Origin: Gammaproteobacteria bacterium
Lineage (GTDB): Bacteria > Pseudomonadota > Gammaproteobacteria > Enterobacterales > Alteromonadaceae
DNA: 8,415 nucleotides
Assembly: GCA_023380515.1 (NCBI GenBank)
Contig: JAMCRH010000316.1
Coordinates: 1 to 8,415 of the forward strand
Direction of reading: 5' to 3'
The notes under the pieces were generated by a model. It saw nothing but the letters and a program-made list of their open reading frames with translations. It had not been told where the DNA came from and made no database searches. Position 1 is the first letter of the stretch. Every line of letters starts with the position of its first letter. Of the stretch, positions 1 to 6,525 are shown in pieces. Position numbers and translations under genes: made by a program.

Positions 1-1
1 T

Positions 2-226
2 CCGTCATTTGTTACGAGTGAATTGAAAACAGCTTTCCAGATTGGCTTCACAATTTTCATCCCGTTTTTAATTATCGACCTTGTGGTCGCCAGTGTGCTC
101 ATGTCTCTCGGGATGATGATGGTACCGCCAGCGACCATTTCACTGCCGTTCAAACTGATGCTGTTTGTTTTGGTCGACGGCTGGCAACTGCTTGTGGGCT
201 CATTAGCCCAAAGCTTTTTCGTCTAA
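2..226 (+). CDS. fliP: FliP, flagellar export gate protein (C-terminal 74 residues; 5' end outside window)
   Basis: FliP is an inner-membrane subunit of the FliPQR export gate through which rod, hook and filament proteins leave the cell. Only the C-terminal part is present. The frame is open from base 2 and reads into [17 protein letters not shown], a hallmark FliP stretch, so the TTG at 23 is an internal leucine codon and not a start. Two hydrophobic helices flank a loop with three consecutive methionines (GMMMVPP); in the FliP family this Met-rich loop is the gate that seals the pore. The end, [15 protein letters not shown], is also diagnostic. The stop is TAA at 224-226. fliQ begins 15 bp later with its own strong ribosome binding site, so the two are co-transcribed. 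The family is about 245 residues, so roughly 170 lie upstream. I see no sign of damage in the visible part. Confidence 0.97.
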   Translation, partial: PSFVTSELKTAFQIGFTIFIPFLIIDLVVASVLMSLGMMMVPPATISLPFKLMLFVLVDGWQLLVGSLAQSFFV

Positions 227-241
227 CGCGGAGGAATTGCG

Positions 242-511
242 ATGTCACCCGAACAAGTGATGACCATTGCCTACCAAGGGATGCGGGTGACCTTGTATCT
301 CGCTGGGCCTTTGCTGTTAACCGCGCTACTCATCGGTTTAACTGTCAGTTTATTCCAAGCCGCGACGCAAATTAACGAAATGACCTTGTCGTTTATTCCG
401 AAGATCTTAGGCGTCGTGATTGTTTTAGTCATCATTGGTCCACTGCTACTTCAGCTGATTATGGACTTCACCCGTGAGCTGTTTACCAACATACCGCTCA
501 TGGTGTCCTAG
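242..511 (+). CDS. fliQ: FliQ, flagellar export gate protein
   Basis: FliQ is a small inner-membrane subunit that packs around the FliP-FliR helical assembly in the export gate. The 89 residues equal the usual family length. Two long hydrophobic segments (about residues 16-38 and 52-72) flank the conserved hairpin QAATQINEMTLSFIPK, which is the clearest FliQ signature. The ATG start is fixed by a strong Shine-Dalgarno, GGAGG at 230-234, seven bases upstream. It sits between fliP (15 bp upstream) and fliR (37 bp downstream) in the standard P-Q-R order, in one transcription unit. Nothing is missing. Confidence 0.98.
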   Translation: MSPEQVMTIAYQGMRVTLYLAGPLLLTALLIGLTVSLFQAATQINEMTLSFIPKILGVVIVLVIIGPLLLQLIMDFTRELFTNIPLMVS

Positions 512-548
512 CCTGTCGCTATGCGCTCGACGTTAGGCGGGGCTGCCC

Positions 549-1346
549 ATGATTGAAGTCACTTTTACCCAACTACAGGAATGGATAGCGTCATTCTTCT
601 GGCCACTGGTGCGAGTGCTCGGTTTCATGGCCATTGCCCCCATTCTTGGCCACTCACGCATCCCCAATCAGCTCAAGCTCGGTTTTGCCGCCCTGCTCGC
701 CATCGTGATTAGCCCCATTCTGCCGCCAATGCCTGACGTACCGTTATGGTCATGGGCGGCGTTTGGCATTATTGTCGAGCAAATGCTGATTGGCGTTGCA
801 ATTGGTTTGGTCATGCAAATCACGCTCGCAGTTGTGATGGCCGCTGGTGAGTTCATCGGCTTACAAATGGGTCTAGCCTTTGCGACCTTCTTTTCGCCCG
901 ACAGTGGCACCAACAGCATGATACTTTCGCGTCTCTTGCACACATTTGCCATGCTGATGTATTTGGCACTGAATGTGCACCTGATGCTTATCGAAGTATT
1001 AGCTTTTTCATTCCAACATTTGCCCATCGGTACTGCGGGTTTGAACCTGACCGCATTCGACACGCTCGCCCGTTTTGGTAGTATCGTTTTTATTAGCGGT
1101 ATTTTGCTTGCGCTACCGGTGTTCGGGGCGCTACTAATTATTAATATCACGCTCGGAATTCTCAACCGCTCCGCGCCACAGTTAACCGTGTTCTCAATCG
1201 GTTTCCCACTGTCTTTGACCATGGGGTTGTTTCTCTTAATGATTCTTACCACCAATCTCGGCGGTTTCCTGCAAGGTTTATTCGCTCAGGCCATCTCTTT
1301 TATTGATGAACTCATACACGCTCTCGCACCATTGCCAGCTGTGTAA
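549..1346 (+). CDS. fliR: FliR, flagellar export gate protein
   Basis: FliR is the single-copy subunit that completes the FliP5-FliR1 helix of the flagellar export gate in the inner membrane. The 265 residues match the usual length (about 260). About six hydrophobic stretches are visible, for example near residues 16-33, 44-58, 69-95, 128-152, 176-203 and 215-235. Conserved family motifs include EFIGLQMGLAFATFFSP (101-117) and ILNRSAPQLTVFSIGFP (204-220). A modest AGGCGG ribosome binding site lies at 535-540 ahead of the ATG. fliR is the last gene of the + strand group here: flhB, which follows fliR in many gammaproteobacteria and is fused to fliR in some bacteria, is absent, and the next gene is the convergent flgL. 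A long minus-strand reading frame inside fliR (668-1255) is an antisense shadow. Confidence 0.98.
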   Translation: MIEVTFTQLQEWIASFFWPLVRVLGFMAIAPILGHSRIPNQLKLGFAALLAIVISPILPPMPDVPLWSWAAFGIIVEQMLIGVAIGLVMQITLAVVMAAGEFIGLQMGLAFATFFSPDSGTNSMILSRLLHTFAMLMYLALNVHLMLIEVLAFSFQHLPIGTAGLNLTAFDTLARFGSIVFISGILLALPVFGALLIINITLGILNRSAPQLTVFSIGFPLSLTMGLFLLMILTTNLGGFLQGLFAQAISFIDELIHALAPLPAV

Positions 1347-1380
1347 ATTAAATACATCACCACCTAAAACCAACTCTTAG

Positions 1381-1413
1381 AAAAACACCCAGCCACATCT
1401 GTGAACTGGGTGT
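1381..1413 (-). terminator. Rho-independent terminator of the flg operon, downstream of flgL
   Basis: On the minus strand an 8-bp perfect stem (ACACCCAG at 1406-1413 read in reverse, CTGGGTGT at 1385-1392) encloses a 13-nt loop and is followed directly by a run of T (five As on the + strand at 1381-1385). Inside the loop CAC/GTG (1394-1396 with 1401-1403) could add three pairs. It lies about 50 bases past the flgL stop in the convergent fliR-flgL gap. On the + strand the same hairpin is followed by GCTTATC, with no U-tract, so it should act mainly on the flg operon and only weakly, if at all, on fliR transcripts. The rest of the 1347-1462 gap holds only a short GCAC/GTGC hairpin at 1428-1440 to which I give no function. 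Confidence 0.85.
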
Positions 1414-1462
1414 GCTTATCAGCAAAGGCACGCGCGGTGCGAGGGGATAAAATCATTCGCGA

Positions 1463-2674
1463 TTAACGTAGATAATCGAATAAGTTCATACCTTTGATAT
1501 CAACAAAGGTCTTTTGGGCAGCTTGCAGGCCTATCATACGCATACTGTAGTCCGACGCTGCTTTCACATAATCTAAATCGACTAAATCAGACAAAGTTTG
1601 TTCGTAGGCGAGTAAGCGGTTGTTCCCCACTAAGTCCAAAGTGTCGAGCTCATTCAAGCGTGAACCAACCGAAGCGCGGCGCGTTAGGATATTGTCAAGC
1701 ATATGGTCGAGTTCGCGCATCGACTCACTTAAAACGTTCCGTTGAGCAGCGCGCTGTTCATCGGTTTCCAACGGTTGACGGAGCTGTTGAATGACATCTT
1801 CCATGGTCCGGAACAGGTTTGGATCCATTTCCGCGGCCCGGCCAGCGGTAAAGCTATCGCCAGCACTTGGCGTACCTGAAGTCGCAAAACGCAAGCCAGC
1901 ATACTCAATGGCGTCACCTTCCGTGAATGCACCTGTTGCAACTTCGCCGGCACTCGTTGTAATGCTGTACGTCAAACCGCCAGCACCGTCATCTGCAAAG
2001 GCAACGGTAAATTTCTCACCGAACTCAGGGTTACTGGTATCCAATACGTTGGTTGAATTCACCACCAAAGTGCCTTGGTTATCACTCGCGACTTTGACGT
2101 GATAGGACGTACTGCCTGGTGCTGCTGCGAACACACGCTCAGCGGTATCCCGCACCGTCATTTTGCGGTTGTCATCGATAAACTGCTCACGTGGCACGAT
2201 ATCAGCAACAAACTGCGCGCGACCGTCGATCTTCACCACAGGTGCTGAGTCATCTTTTTGGCCAGCAAACAAGAAACGGCCAACACCGTCGGTGACGTTA
2301 GCTTGGCCGATTATGGCCTCGTATAGACCTTCAAGCTCCGCCGCAACCGAGGCTTTATCAAGCGGGCTCATCGCACCGTTTGACGCTTGTACTAACAAGG
2401 TCTTCGAGCGGGTGATCATGTCACCTAAACCATTCAACACGCTTTCTTGTTGCGACAAGTTATTCCGTGCGGAGACCCGTGAGTCCAACATCTGCTGTGT
2501 CGTTGCTTTCGACTGCTGAACGTTCACGGCACGCGAGGCCGCTTGTGGATCGTCAGAAATGTTCACCACGCGACGACCGGTCGCAAGCTGATTACCGACT
2601 TTCATGAACGCAGACTGTTGCTGGCTCATCGACTTCATGTTTTGGTCAAAAATAATCTGGGTACTGACTCGCAT
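1463..2674 (-). CDS. flgL: FlgL (HAP3), hook-filament junction protein
   Basis: FlgL is exported and forms the second layer of the hook-filament junction, between FlgK and flagellin. The N-terminus MRVSTQIIFDQNMKSM and the following QLATGRRVVNISDDPQAASR (residues 29-48) are typical of FlgL and resemble the flagellin D0/D1 helices. The C-terminus (about 290-403) is the matching helical region, ending in NLFDYLR. Between them, residues about 180-280 form a beta-rich, Gly/Thr/Ala-rich central part that makes the protein 403 residues long, against roughly 317 in Salmonella; longer FlgLs are common elsewhere. Its section GLRFATSGTPSAGDSF resembles a segment of FlgK in this window. The start is supported by AAGGTGA ending four bases before the ATG. 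It lies 16 bp after flgK and is the last gene before the operon terminator. Confidence 0.96.
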   Translation of the reverse strand: MRVSTQIIFDQNMKSMSQQQSAFMKVGNQLATGRRVVNISDDPQAASRAVNVQQSKATTQQMLDSRVSARNNLSQQESVLNGLGDMITRSKTLLVQASNGAMSPLDKASVAAELEGLYEAIIGQANVTDGVGRFLFAGQKDDSAPVVKIDGRAQFVADIVPREQFIDDNRKMTVRDTAERVFAAAPGSTSYHVKVASDNQGTLVVNSTNVLDTSNPEFGEKFTVAFADDGAGGLTYSITTSAGEVATGAFTEGDAIEYAGLRFATSGTPSAGDSFTAGRAAEMDPNLFRTMEDVIQQLRQPLETDEQRAAQRNVLSESMRELDHMLDNILTRRASVGSRLNELDTLDLVGNNRLLAYEQTLSDLVDLDYVKAASDYSMRMIGLQAAQKTFVDIKGMNLFDYLR

Positions 2675-2690
2675 GGGGTCACCTTATTCG

Positions 2691-4292
2691 TTAACGCAGC
2701 TGCAACAGCTCTTCCATAATCGTAATACCGGCTTGAATCACCCGCGCATTGGCTTGGTAATATTGCTGGTAGCGCATTAAGTTGGCCGCTTCTTCGTCAA
2801 GGTTCACACCTGACTCCGCTTGTTGCAGCATACGCAATTGGTCAGCGAGGCCTTCTTGCGCTGCCAAGTTTGCATTTAAAACACTAATTCGTGTACCGGT
2901 GTCACTGACAATCGCCGCATAAGCTTGGGTAAAGGTTGCCGAGCCTCCGACTACATTGCGATTCTGCAGCGCTTGCAGCTCCATCGCGTTGGTGTTGTCA
3001 CCACTATTTGGGGACGTTGCTGCCGCAAGTTTTGCCGCATCGGTAATATTTAAACCAAAGTTTGACGCGACATCTTGGACTGGATAGACCCGGAAACGGT
3101 CGCCATTCTCAGGCGTGCCGTCAAAGCTCATATTCAAGCCGCCAAAGCTAATGCTGTTGTCTGGGTTGACTGTCACTGCAACCGCTTGACCATTGTCACG
3201 ACGGATTGCGGTAAACTCGCCATTCGCAAAATTAACGTCATACGCCGACGAGTTCAATTGTGCGACATTTTCAAAACTGACCGTCGCGACTGCACCACCT
3301 TGGTTGCGACTATGGGAGTTCACTCGCGGCTCACCAATGGTAAAGAGGTCTTCGCCCGCTTGGCCATTGAGGTCAAAACCCGCCGTATGAACTTCATTGT
3401 ACGCTTGGGTCATCGACACCGCCATTTGCCCGAGCTGACCTTGTAACTTGTCCAGCGACTCAGTGCGGAACTGCATCAAACCGCCCAGCGTTCCTTGGGT
3501 AAACACTTTCTCGTCGAGTGGGATATTACCGCCAGTCCGACTAATGTAGCCCAGCGTTAAACGGTTTGGGTCAGCGGCATCGCGCATCGGCTGCAATGTG
3601 GTGGCGGTTTCACCTGCGACTAACGCTAAGCCATTGCCGAAGGAAATATTGTATTGGCCATCGCCCTGGGCGTTGACCCGAATGTCCATGATTTTGCTTA
3701 ACTCGGCAACCGCATGGTCGCGCTGGTTTAGCAACATGTTTGGTTCTTGACCCGCTGCTGCTCGCATCGCGGTAATGTCACCGTTCAATGAAGCTATCTG
3801 CTTCGCAAGTTCGTTGGCCTTCGTCACTTCGGCAGCGATCTGACCGTTAATGTCGCCTTGCATGTCGCTCAGGTAGCTATTAAAGGCGCGGAATTGTGCG
3901 GTTAAGCTATTCGCAGTACCGAGCACACCTTCTCGTGCTGCCGCGTCCGCAGGGTTTGACGATAAATCGCTAACCGCTGAGTAAAAGCGTTGCAACATCG
4001 GACCGATGCCGGCCTCTGGGTCAGACAGCAAGTTGTCAATTTGGCTAATTTGCGCTTGATAGGCTTTCAGGCCGTTCAGGTTACTTTCGGCGCTGTTTAA
4101 ACGTGAAGCAATAAACTGATTGAACTGGCGTTCAATCGTCATCACCTGAACACCACCCGTGCTGTTTTCGCCAAACTGGACGATCTCACGGTTGTAGCCA
4201 GGGGTGTAAACATTGGCAATATTATTACTGGTTGCATATAAGCCAGCTTGCGCAGCCTGCAACCCACCAACACCAATATTAAATACACTCAT
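2691..4292 (-). CDS. flgK: FlgK (HAP1), hook-filament junction protein
   Basis: FlgK is exported and forms the first junction layer on the hook tip, on which FlgL and then the FliD cap and flagellin assemble. The N-terminus VGGLQAAQAGLYATSNNIAN with TPGYNRE (residues about 8-35) is the rod/hook-family N-terminal signature, and residues 490-533 (ESGVNLDEEAANLMRYQQYY, then EELLQLR) are the C-terminal one. Between lie helical D1 (about 50-205) and a beta-rich D2 part (about 205-410) that contains the GGLNMSFDGTPENGDRF segment. The 533 residues are close to the 553 of Salmonella. The ATG has GAGG at 4303-4306, ten bases upstream. A sigma-28 type promoter lies in the 71-bp gap before it, so flgKL forms its own late transcription unit as well as lying at the end of the flg operon. 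Confidence 0.97.
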   Translation of the reverse strand: MSVFNIGVGGLQAAQAGLYATSNNIANVYTPGYNREIVQFGENSTGGVQVMTIERQFNQFIASRLNSAESNLNGLKAYQAQISQIDNLLSDPEAGIGPMLQRFYSAVSDLSSNPADAAAREGVLGTANSLTAQFRAFNSYLSDMQGDINGQIAAEVTKANELAKQIASLNGDITAMRAAAGQEPNMLLNQRDHAVAELSKIMDIRVNAQGDGQYNISFGNGLALVAGETATTLQPMRDAADPNRLTLGYISRTGGNIPLDEKVFTQGTLGGLMQFRTESLDKLQGQLGQMAVSMTQAYNEVHTAGFDLNGQAGEDLFTIGEPRVNSHSRNQGGAVATVSFENVAQLNSSAYDVNFANGEFTAIRRDNGQAVAVTVNPDNSISFGGLNMSFDGTPENGDRFRVYPVQDVASNFGLNITDAAKLAAATSPNSGDNTNAMELQALQNRNVVGGSATFTQAYAAIVSDTGTRISVLNANLAAQEGLADQLRMLQQAESGVNLDEEAANLMRYQQYYQANARVIQAGITIMEELLQLR

Positions 4293-4329
4293 ACGAACAA
4301 AGCCTCACAACAAATTCATCTATGTGGAA

Positions 4330-4356
4330 TTATCGGCAGTAGCACAAAAAACTTGA
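4330..4356 (-). promoter_or_regulatory. Sigma-28 (FliA) class III promoter for flgKL
   Basis: Read on the minus strand this is TCAAGTTT (4349-4356), an 11-base spacer (4338-4348), and GCCGATAA (4330-4337). The enterobacterial FliA consensus is TAAAGTTT-N11-GCCGATAA, so the -10 element matches 8 of 8, the -35 element 7 of 8, and the spacer is exact. It lies entirely in the flgJ-flgK gap, with the -35 element seven bases past the flgJ stop. Transcription would start near 4322-4324, giving a leader of about 30 bases before flgK. This fits the known late (class III) expression of flgKL after FlgM is exported. The match is seen directly; activity is inferred. Confidence 0.9.
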
Positions 4357-4363
4357 GCCACTT

Positions 4364-4684
4364 TTACTTTTGCGGTTGCTGCAGCTGTTGAACTAACTGT
4401 TCCGCGAGGCCAATGCCTTTGGTCGCCATGTGGCGCGCCAACTGTTCGTCATGCATCGACATTAAAGTGTCCCGTTCGTGACTATCAAATAGCTCCGACG
4501 GCCCGCTCGCTTCACGCATGGTTTTCAGCATCATATGTAAAAACAAGGCCTCAAATTCTTCTGACGCTTGCGCTAAACCGGCATTGGCATCGTGGCGATT
4601 GGTTGTTTTAATACTTTCCAGCTGCGTCACGTCCATGGCCAATCGCTGACCCAACACTGGATTATTCACGAGTACATCGGCCAT
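4364..4684 (-). CDS. flgJ: FlgJ, single-domain rod-binding (rod cap) protein without muramidase domain
   Basis: FlgJ caps the growing rod in the periplasm. The 106 residues hold the rod-binding domain: SEEFEALFLHMMLKTMREAS (41-60) and LFDSHERDTLMSMHDEQLAR (65-84), then KGIGLAEQLVQQL. The N-terminus MADVLVNNPVLGQRLAMDV is a plausible, divergent version of the usual start. In Salmonella and many beta/gammaproteobacteria FlgJ is about 300 residues, with a C-terminal glucosaminidase domain; that half is absent. The frame ends at a TAA and only 71 bp, filled by the sigma-28 promoter and leader, separate it from flgK, so no detached hydrolase piece lies downstream. The start overlaps the flgI stop by one base (TAATG), which suggests translational coupling. 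The short form is known in other proteobacteria, so this need not be a broken gene. Confidence 0.93.
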   Translation of the reverse strand: MADVLVNNPVLGQRLAMDVTQLESIKTTNRHDANAGLAQASEEFEALFLHMMLKTMREASGPSELFDSHERDTLMSMHDEQLARHMATKGIGLAEQLVQQLQQPQK

Positions 4685-5790
4685 TAAATGATCTCCAAAC
4701 TTGCGCGTAACGAACCCGACGCTTTCAATGCTTCCAGAATAGCCATCAGGTCAGCAGGTGTCGCACCGAGTGCATTCAAGGCGTTCACCACGTCCATTAA
4801 ATCCGCGCCTTCGACAATATTGAGCGTGCCGTCATCTTGCTGGATATCAATCTCCGCCTGCTCGGTAATCACAGTGCGGCCGCGGCTTAATGCACCTGGT
4901 TGGCTGGCTTGTTGTCGTGCTTGAATGGCTATCGACAAATTACCATGAGCAATTGCGGCTTGGCGTAAACGGACTTGGCCATTCAGAACAATCGAGCCGG
5001 TGCGCGAATTCAAGACCACGCGGGCTGGACCTTCTGGCGTATCAATTTCAATTTGTTCAATACGGGCCATAAAACTGACTCGTTCGTTGGCGTTTTCTGG
5101 GCCAAACAAGCGAATCGTCCGACCGTCCACAGCACTGGCCACAAACAAGCCAAATTCTTCATTAATGCGCTGCACAACACGCTCAACCGTTGAAAAGTCA
5201 TTGGTTTTCAGTTGCAGCTCGAGTTCGCCTTGGTTACTACCCATCACCAGCGGGACTTCCCGCTCCACAATGGCACCACCGGCAATGCGGCCCGCTGACT
5301 GATGATTAATCACCTGCGAGCTACCGGCTGCTTCGGCGCTGGCTCCGCTAATCAGAAGGTTGCCTTGCGCCAAGGCGTAAATTTCGCCGTCAGCACCGCG
5401 TAATGGCGTCATCAACAAAGTGCCCCCTCGTAAACTGCGAGCGTTCCCGACAGACGAGACAGTGACATCAAGTCGTTGGCCGGCGCGCGAAAACGGTGGT
5501 AAGTCAGCGGTCACCATGACCGCAGCAACATTCCGCAACTGCATATTGGTGCCCGGAGGGACAGTGACGCCTAACTGCGACAACATATTGCTCAAACTTT
5601 GGCCGGTGAACGGCGCTTGCGTGGTTTGGTCACCGGTACCATCAAGGCCTACCACTAACCCATAACCCACGAGGACGTTATCACGGACACCGGCGAAGTC
5701 AGCAAGGTCACGAATTTTTTCCGCTTGGGCATTCATCGCGAAGGTCGCTAGGAGCAAAGCTGCTGTGATTTTCAAAAGAATATGTTTCAT
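4684..5790 (-). CDS. flgI: FlgI, flagellar P-ring protein
   Basis: FlgI forms the P ring in the peptidoglycan layer around the distal rod. It has a Sec signal peptide: basic start MKHILLK, hydrophobic core to about residue 19, and a likely cleavage at AQA/EK (23/24). The mature protein begins with KIRDLADFAGVRDNVLVGYG and continues LVVGLDGTGDQTTQAPFT, both hallmark FlgI sequence. The C-terminal part ADLMDVVNALNALGATPADL and the end ASLEII are also typical. The 368 residues equal the family length (365 in Salmonella). The ribosome binding site AGGAG (5796-5800) overlaps the flgH stop codon, and the flgI stop overlaps the flgJ start, so flgH-flgI-flgJ looks like a translationally linked block. 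Confidence 0.98.
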   Translation of the reverse strand: MKHILLKITAALLLATFAMNAQAEKIRDLADFAGVRDNVLVGYGLVVGLDGTGDQTTQAPFTGQSLSNMLSQLGVTVPPGTNMQLRNVAAVMVTADLPPFSRAGQRLDVTVSSVGNARSLRGGTLLMTPLRGADGEIYALAQGNLLISGASAEAAGSSQVINHQSAGRIAGGAIVEREVPLVMGSNQGELELQLKTNDFSTVERVVQRINEEFGLFVASAVDGRTIRLFGPENANERVSFMARIEQIEIDTPEGPARVVLNSRTGSIVLNGQVRLRQAAIAHGNLSIAIQARQQASQPGALSRGRTVITEQAEIDIQQDDGTLNIVEGADLMDVVNALNALGATPADLMAILEALKASGSLRASLEII

Positions 5791-5795
5791 GGTGG

Positions 5796-5800
5796 CTCCT
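5796..5800 (-). promoter_or_regulatory. flgI ribosome binding site overlapping the flgH stop codon
   Basis: On the minus strand the flgH stop TAG (5799-5801) runs into AGGAG, giving TAGGAG, followed by CCACC and the flgI ATG. A ribosome ending flgH therefore stops on the flgI Shine-Dalgarno, which favours coupled translation of the L-ring and P-ring proteins. Confidence 0.75.
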
Positions 5801-6476
5801 ACAGCGGGCTCGCCCAGTTAAAGAATCGTTGCATCCAGCCCATTCGCTGAGCGCCGTGCACGTAGCCGTCACCGATATATTCAATGCGTGCGTCCGCCAC
5901 TTGAGTCGACAGCACGGTATTCTGAGCGGTAATTGCGCGTGGGTTAATCACCCCAGAAAAACGTATATATTCAGCACCTTGATTAATCGCGATGTGTTTT
6001 TCACCGCGCACTCGCAAGTTGCCATTAGGCAGTATTTCTAATACCGACACGGTAATCGTGCCTTGAAAACGATTATTGGCACTGGCTGCGCCTTGGCCTA
6101 AAAAGCTGCTGTCCGAACCAACATTGAAACCAAGTTCGGCTAAACGGTCGAGAACGTCAGGTAAATTCGCCAAATCTGCAGACATGTTACTACTACGACT
6201 CGCTGACGTTTGCGAACTCTTTGACGCACTGACCTGCTCTTCAAGTAGAATCGTAATAATGTCGCCGGTCATGCGCGGGCGACGGTCTTCAAATAACGGA
6301 GCATAGCCCCGCTGCGGCTGGAAAATTGAGCCATTAGCGACCATCTCAACTCGTTCCGGATACGTCATCGGCTCCGGTTCCGACACAACACGATGTTTCG
6401 GCGGTGAGGAACACGCCGCTAGAAAAGCAACTGCGATTAGGCCGAGGCCCGCTTGCATAAGCTTTGAATACTTCAT
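5799..6476 (-). CDS. flgH: FlgH, flagellar L-ring lipoprotein
   Basis: FlgH forms the L ring in the outer membrane, the outer bushing of the rod. The N-terminus is a lipoprotein signal peptide with lipobox LAAC (residues 19-22), so Cys22 is the predicted lipidated residue; Ser23 at position +2 is consistent with outer-membrane sorting. Family motifs follow: PLFEDRRPRMTGDIITILLE (60-79), EILPNGNLRVRGEKHIAINQ (147-166), IRFSGVINPRAITAQNTVLS (171-190) and ADARIEYIGDGYVHGAQRMG (194-213), then WMQRFFNWASPL at the end. The 225 residues match the family (232 in Salmonella). The ATG has a good Shine-Dalgarno, GAGGG at 6484-6488, seven bases upstream. The 94-bp gap to flgG holds a 14-bp tandem repeat. 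Confidence 0.98.
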   Translation of the reverse strand: MKYSKLMQAGLGLIAVAFLAACSSPPKHRVVSEPEPMTYPERVEMVANGSIFQPQRGYAPLFEDRRPRMTGDIITILLEEQVSASKSSQTSASRSSNMSADLANLPDVLDRLAELGFNVGSDSSFLGQGAASANNRFQGTITVSVLEILPNGNLRVRGEKHIAINQGAEYIRFSGVINPRAITAQNTVLSTQVADARIEYIGDGYVHGAQRMGWMQRFFNWASPL

Positions 6477-6525
6477 GGAATTACCCTCACATTACCGAAA
6501 CGACGAACTATGATTTAAAATCTAG

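Noticed and set aside
23..25. TTG as a start codon of a 67-residue protein
   Set aside because: The same frame is open upstream to the window edge and encodes conserved FliP sequence, so this is an internal leucine.
521..556. 11-codon ATG frame in the fliQ-fliR gap that overlaps the fliR start
   Set aside because: It is too short to judge, has no Shine-Dalgarno of its own, and nothing distinguishes it from chance.
964..978. Sigma-54-like motif TGGCAC-N5-GTGC on the + strand
   Set aside because: It has the right spacing but lies deep inside fliR coding sequence and points only at the rest of fliR, with no downstream gene on that strand; most likely chance.
668..1255. 195-codon open frame on the minus strand inside fliR
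   Set aside because: It lies wholly antisense to a clearly conserved fliR, its translation has no recognisable domain, and long antisense frames are common opposite hydrophobic genes. No ribosome binding site was evident to me.
1791..2519. Open frames on the + strand (1791-2102 and 2163-2519) opposite flgL
   Set aside because: They are antisense shadows of flgL with low-complexity translations and no family signature.
3075..3446. 123-codon + strand frame opposite flgK
   Set aside because: It is antisense to well-conserved flgK, its translation is unlike any family I know, and a second overlapping frame (3193-3390) is equally open.
4293..4363. Remnant of the missing FlgJ hydrolase domain between flgJ and flgK
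   Set aside because: The gap is only 71 bases and is accounted for by the sigma-28 promoter, leader and flgK ribosome binding site.
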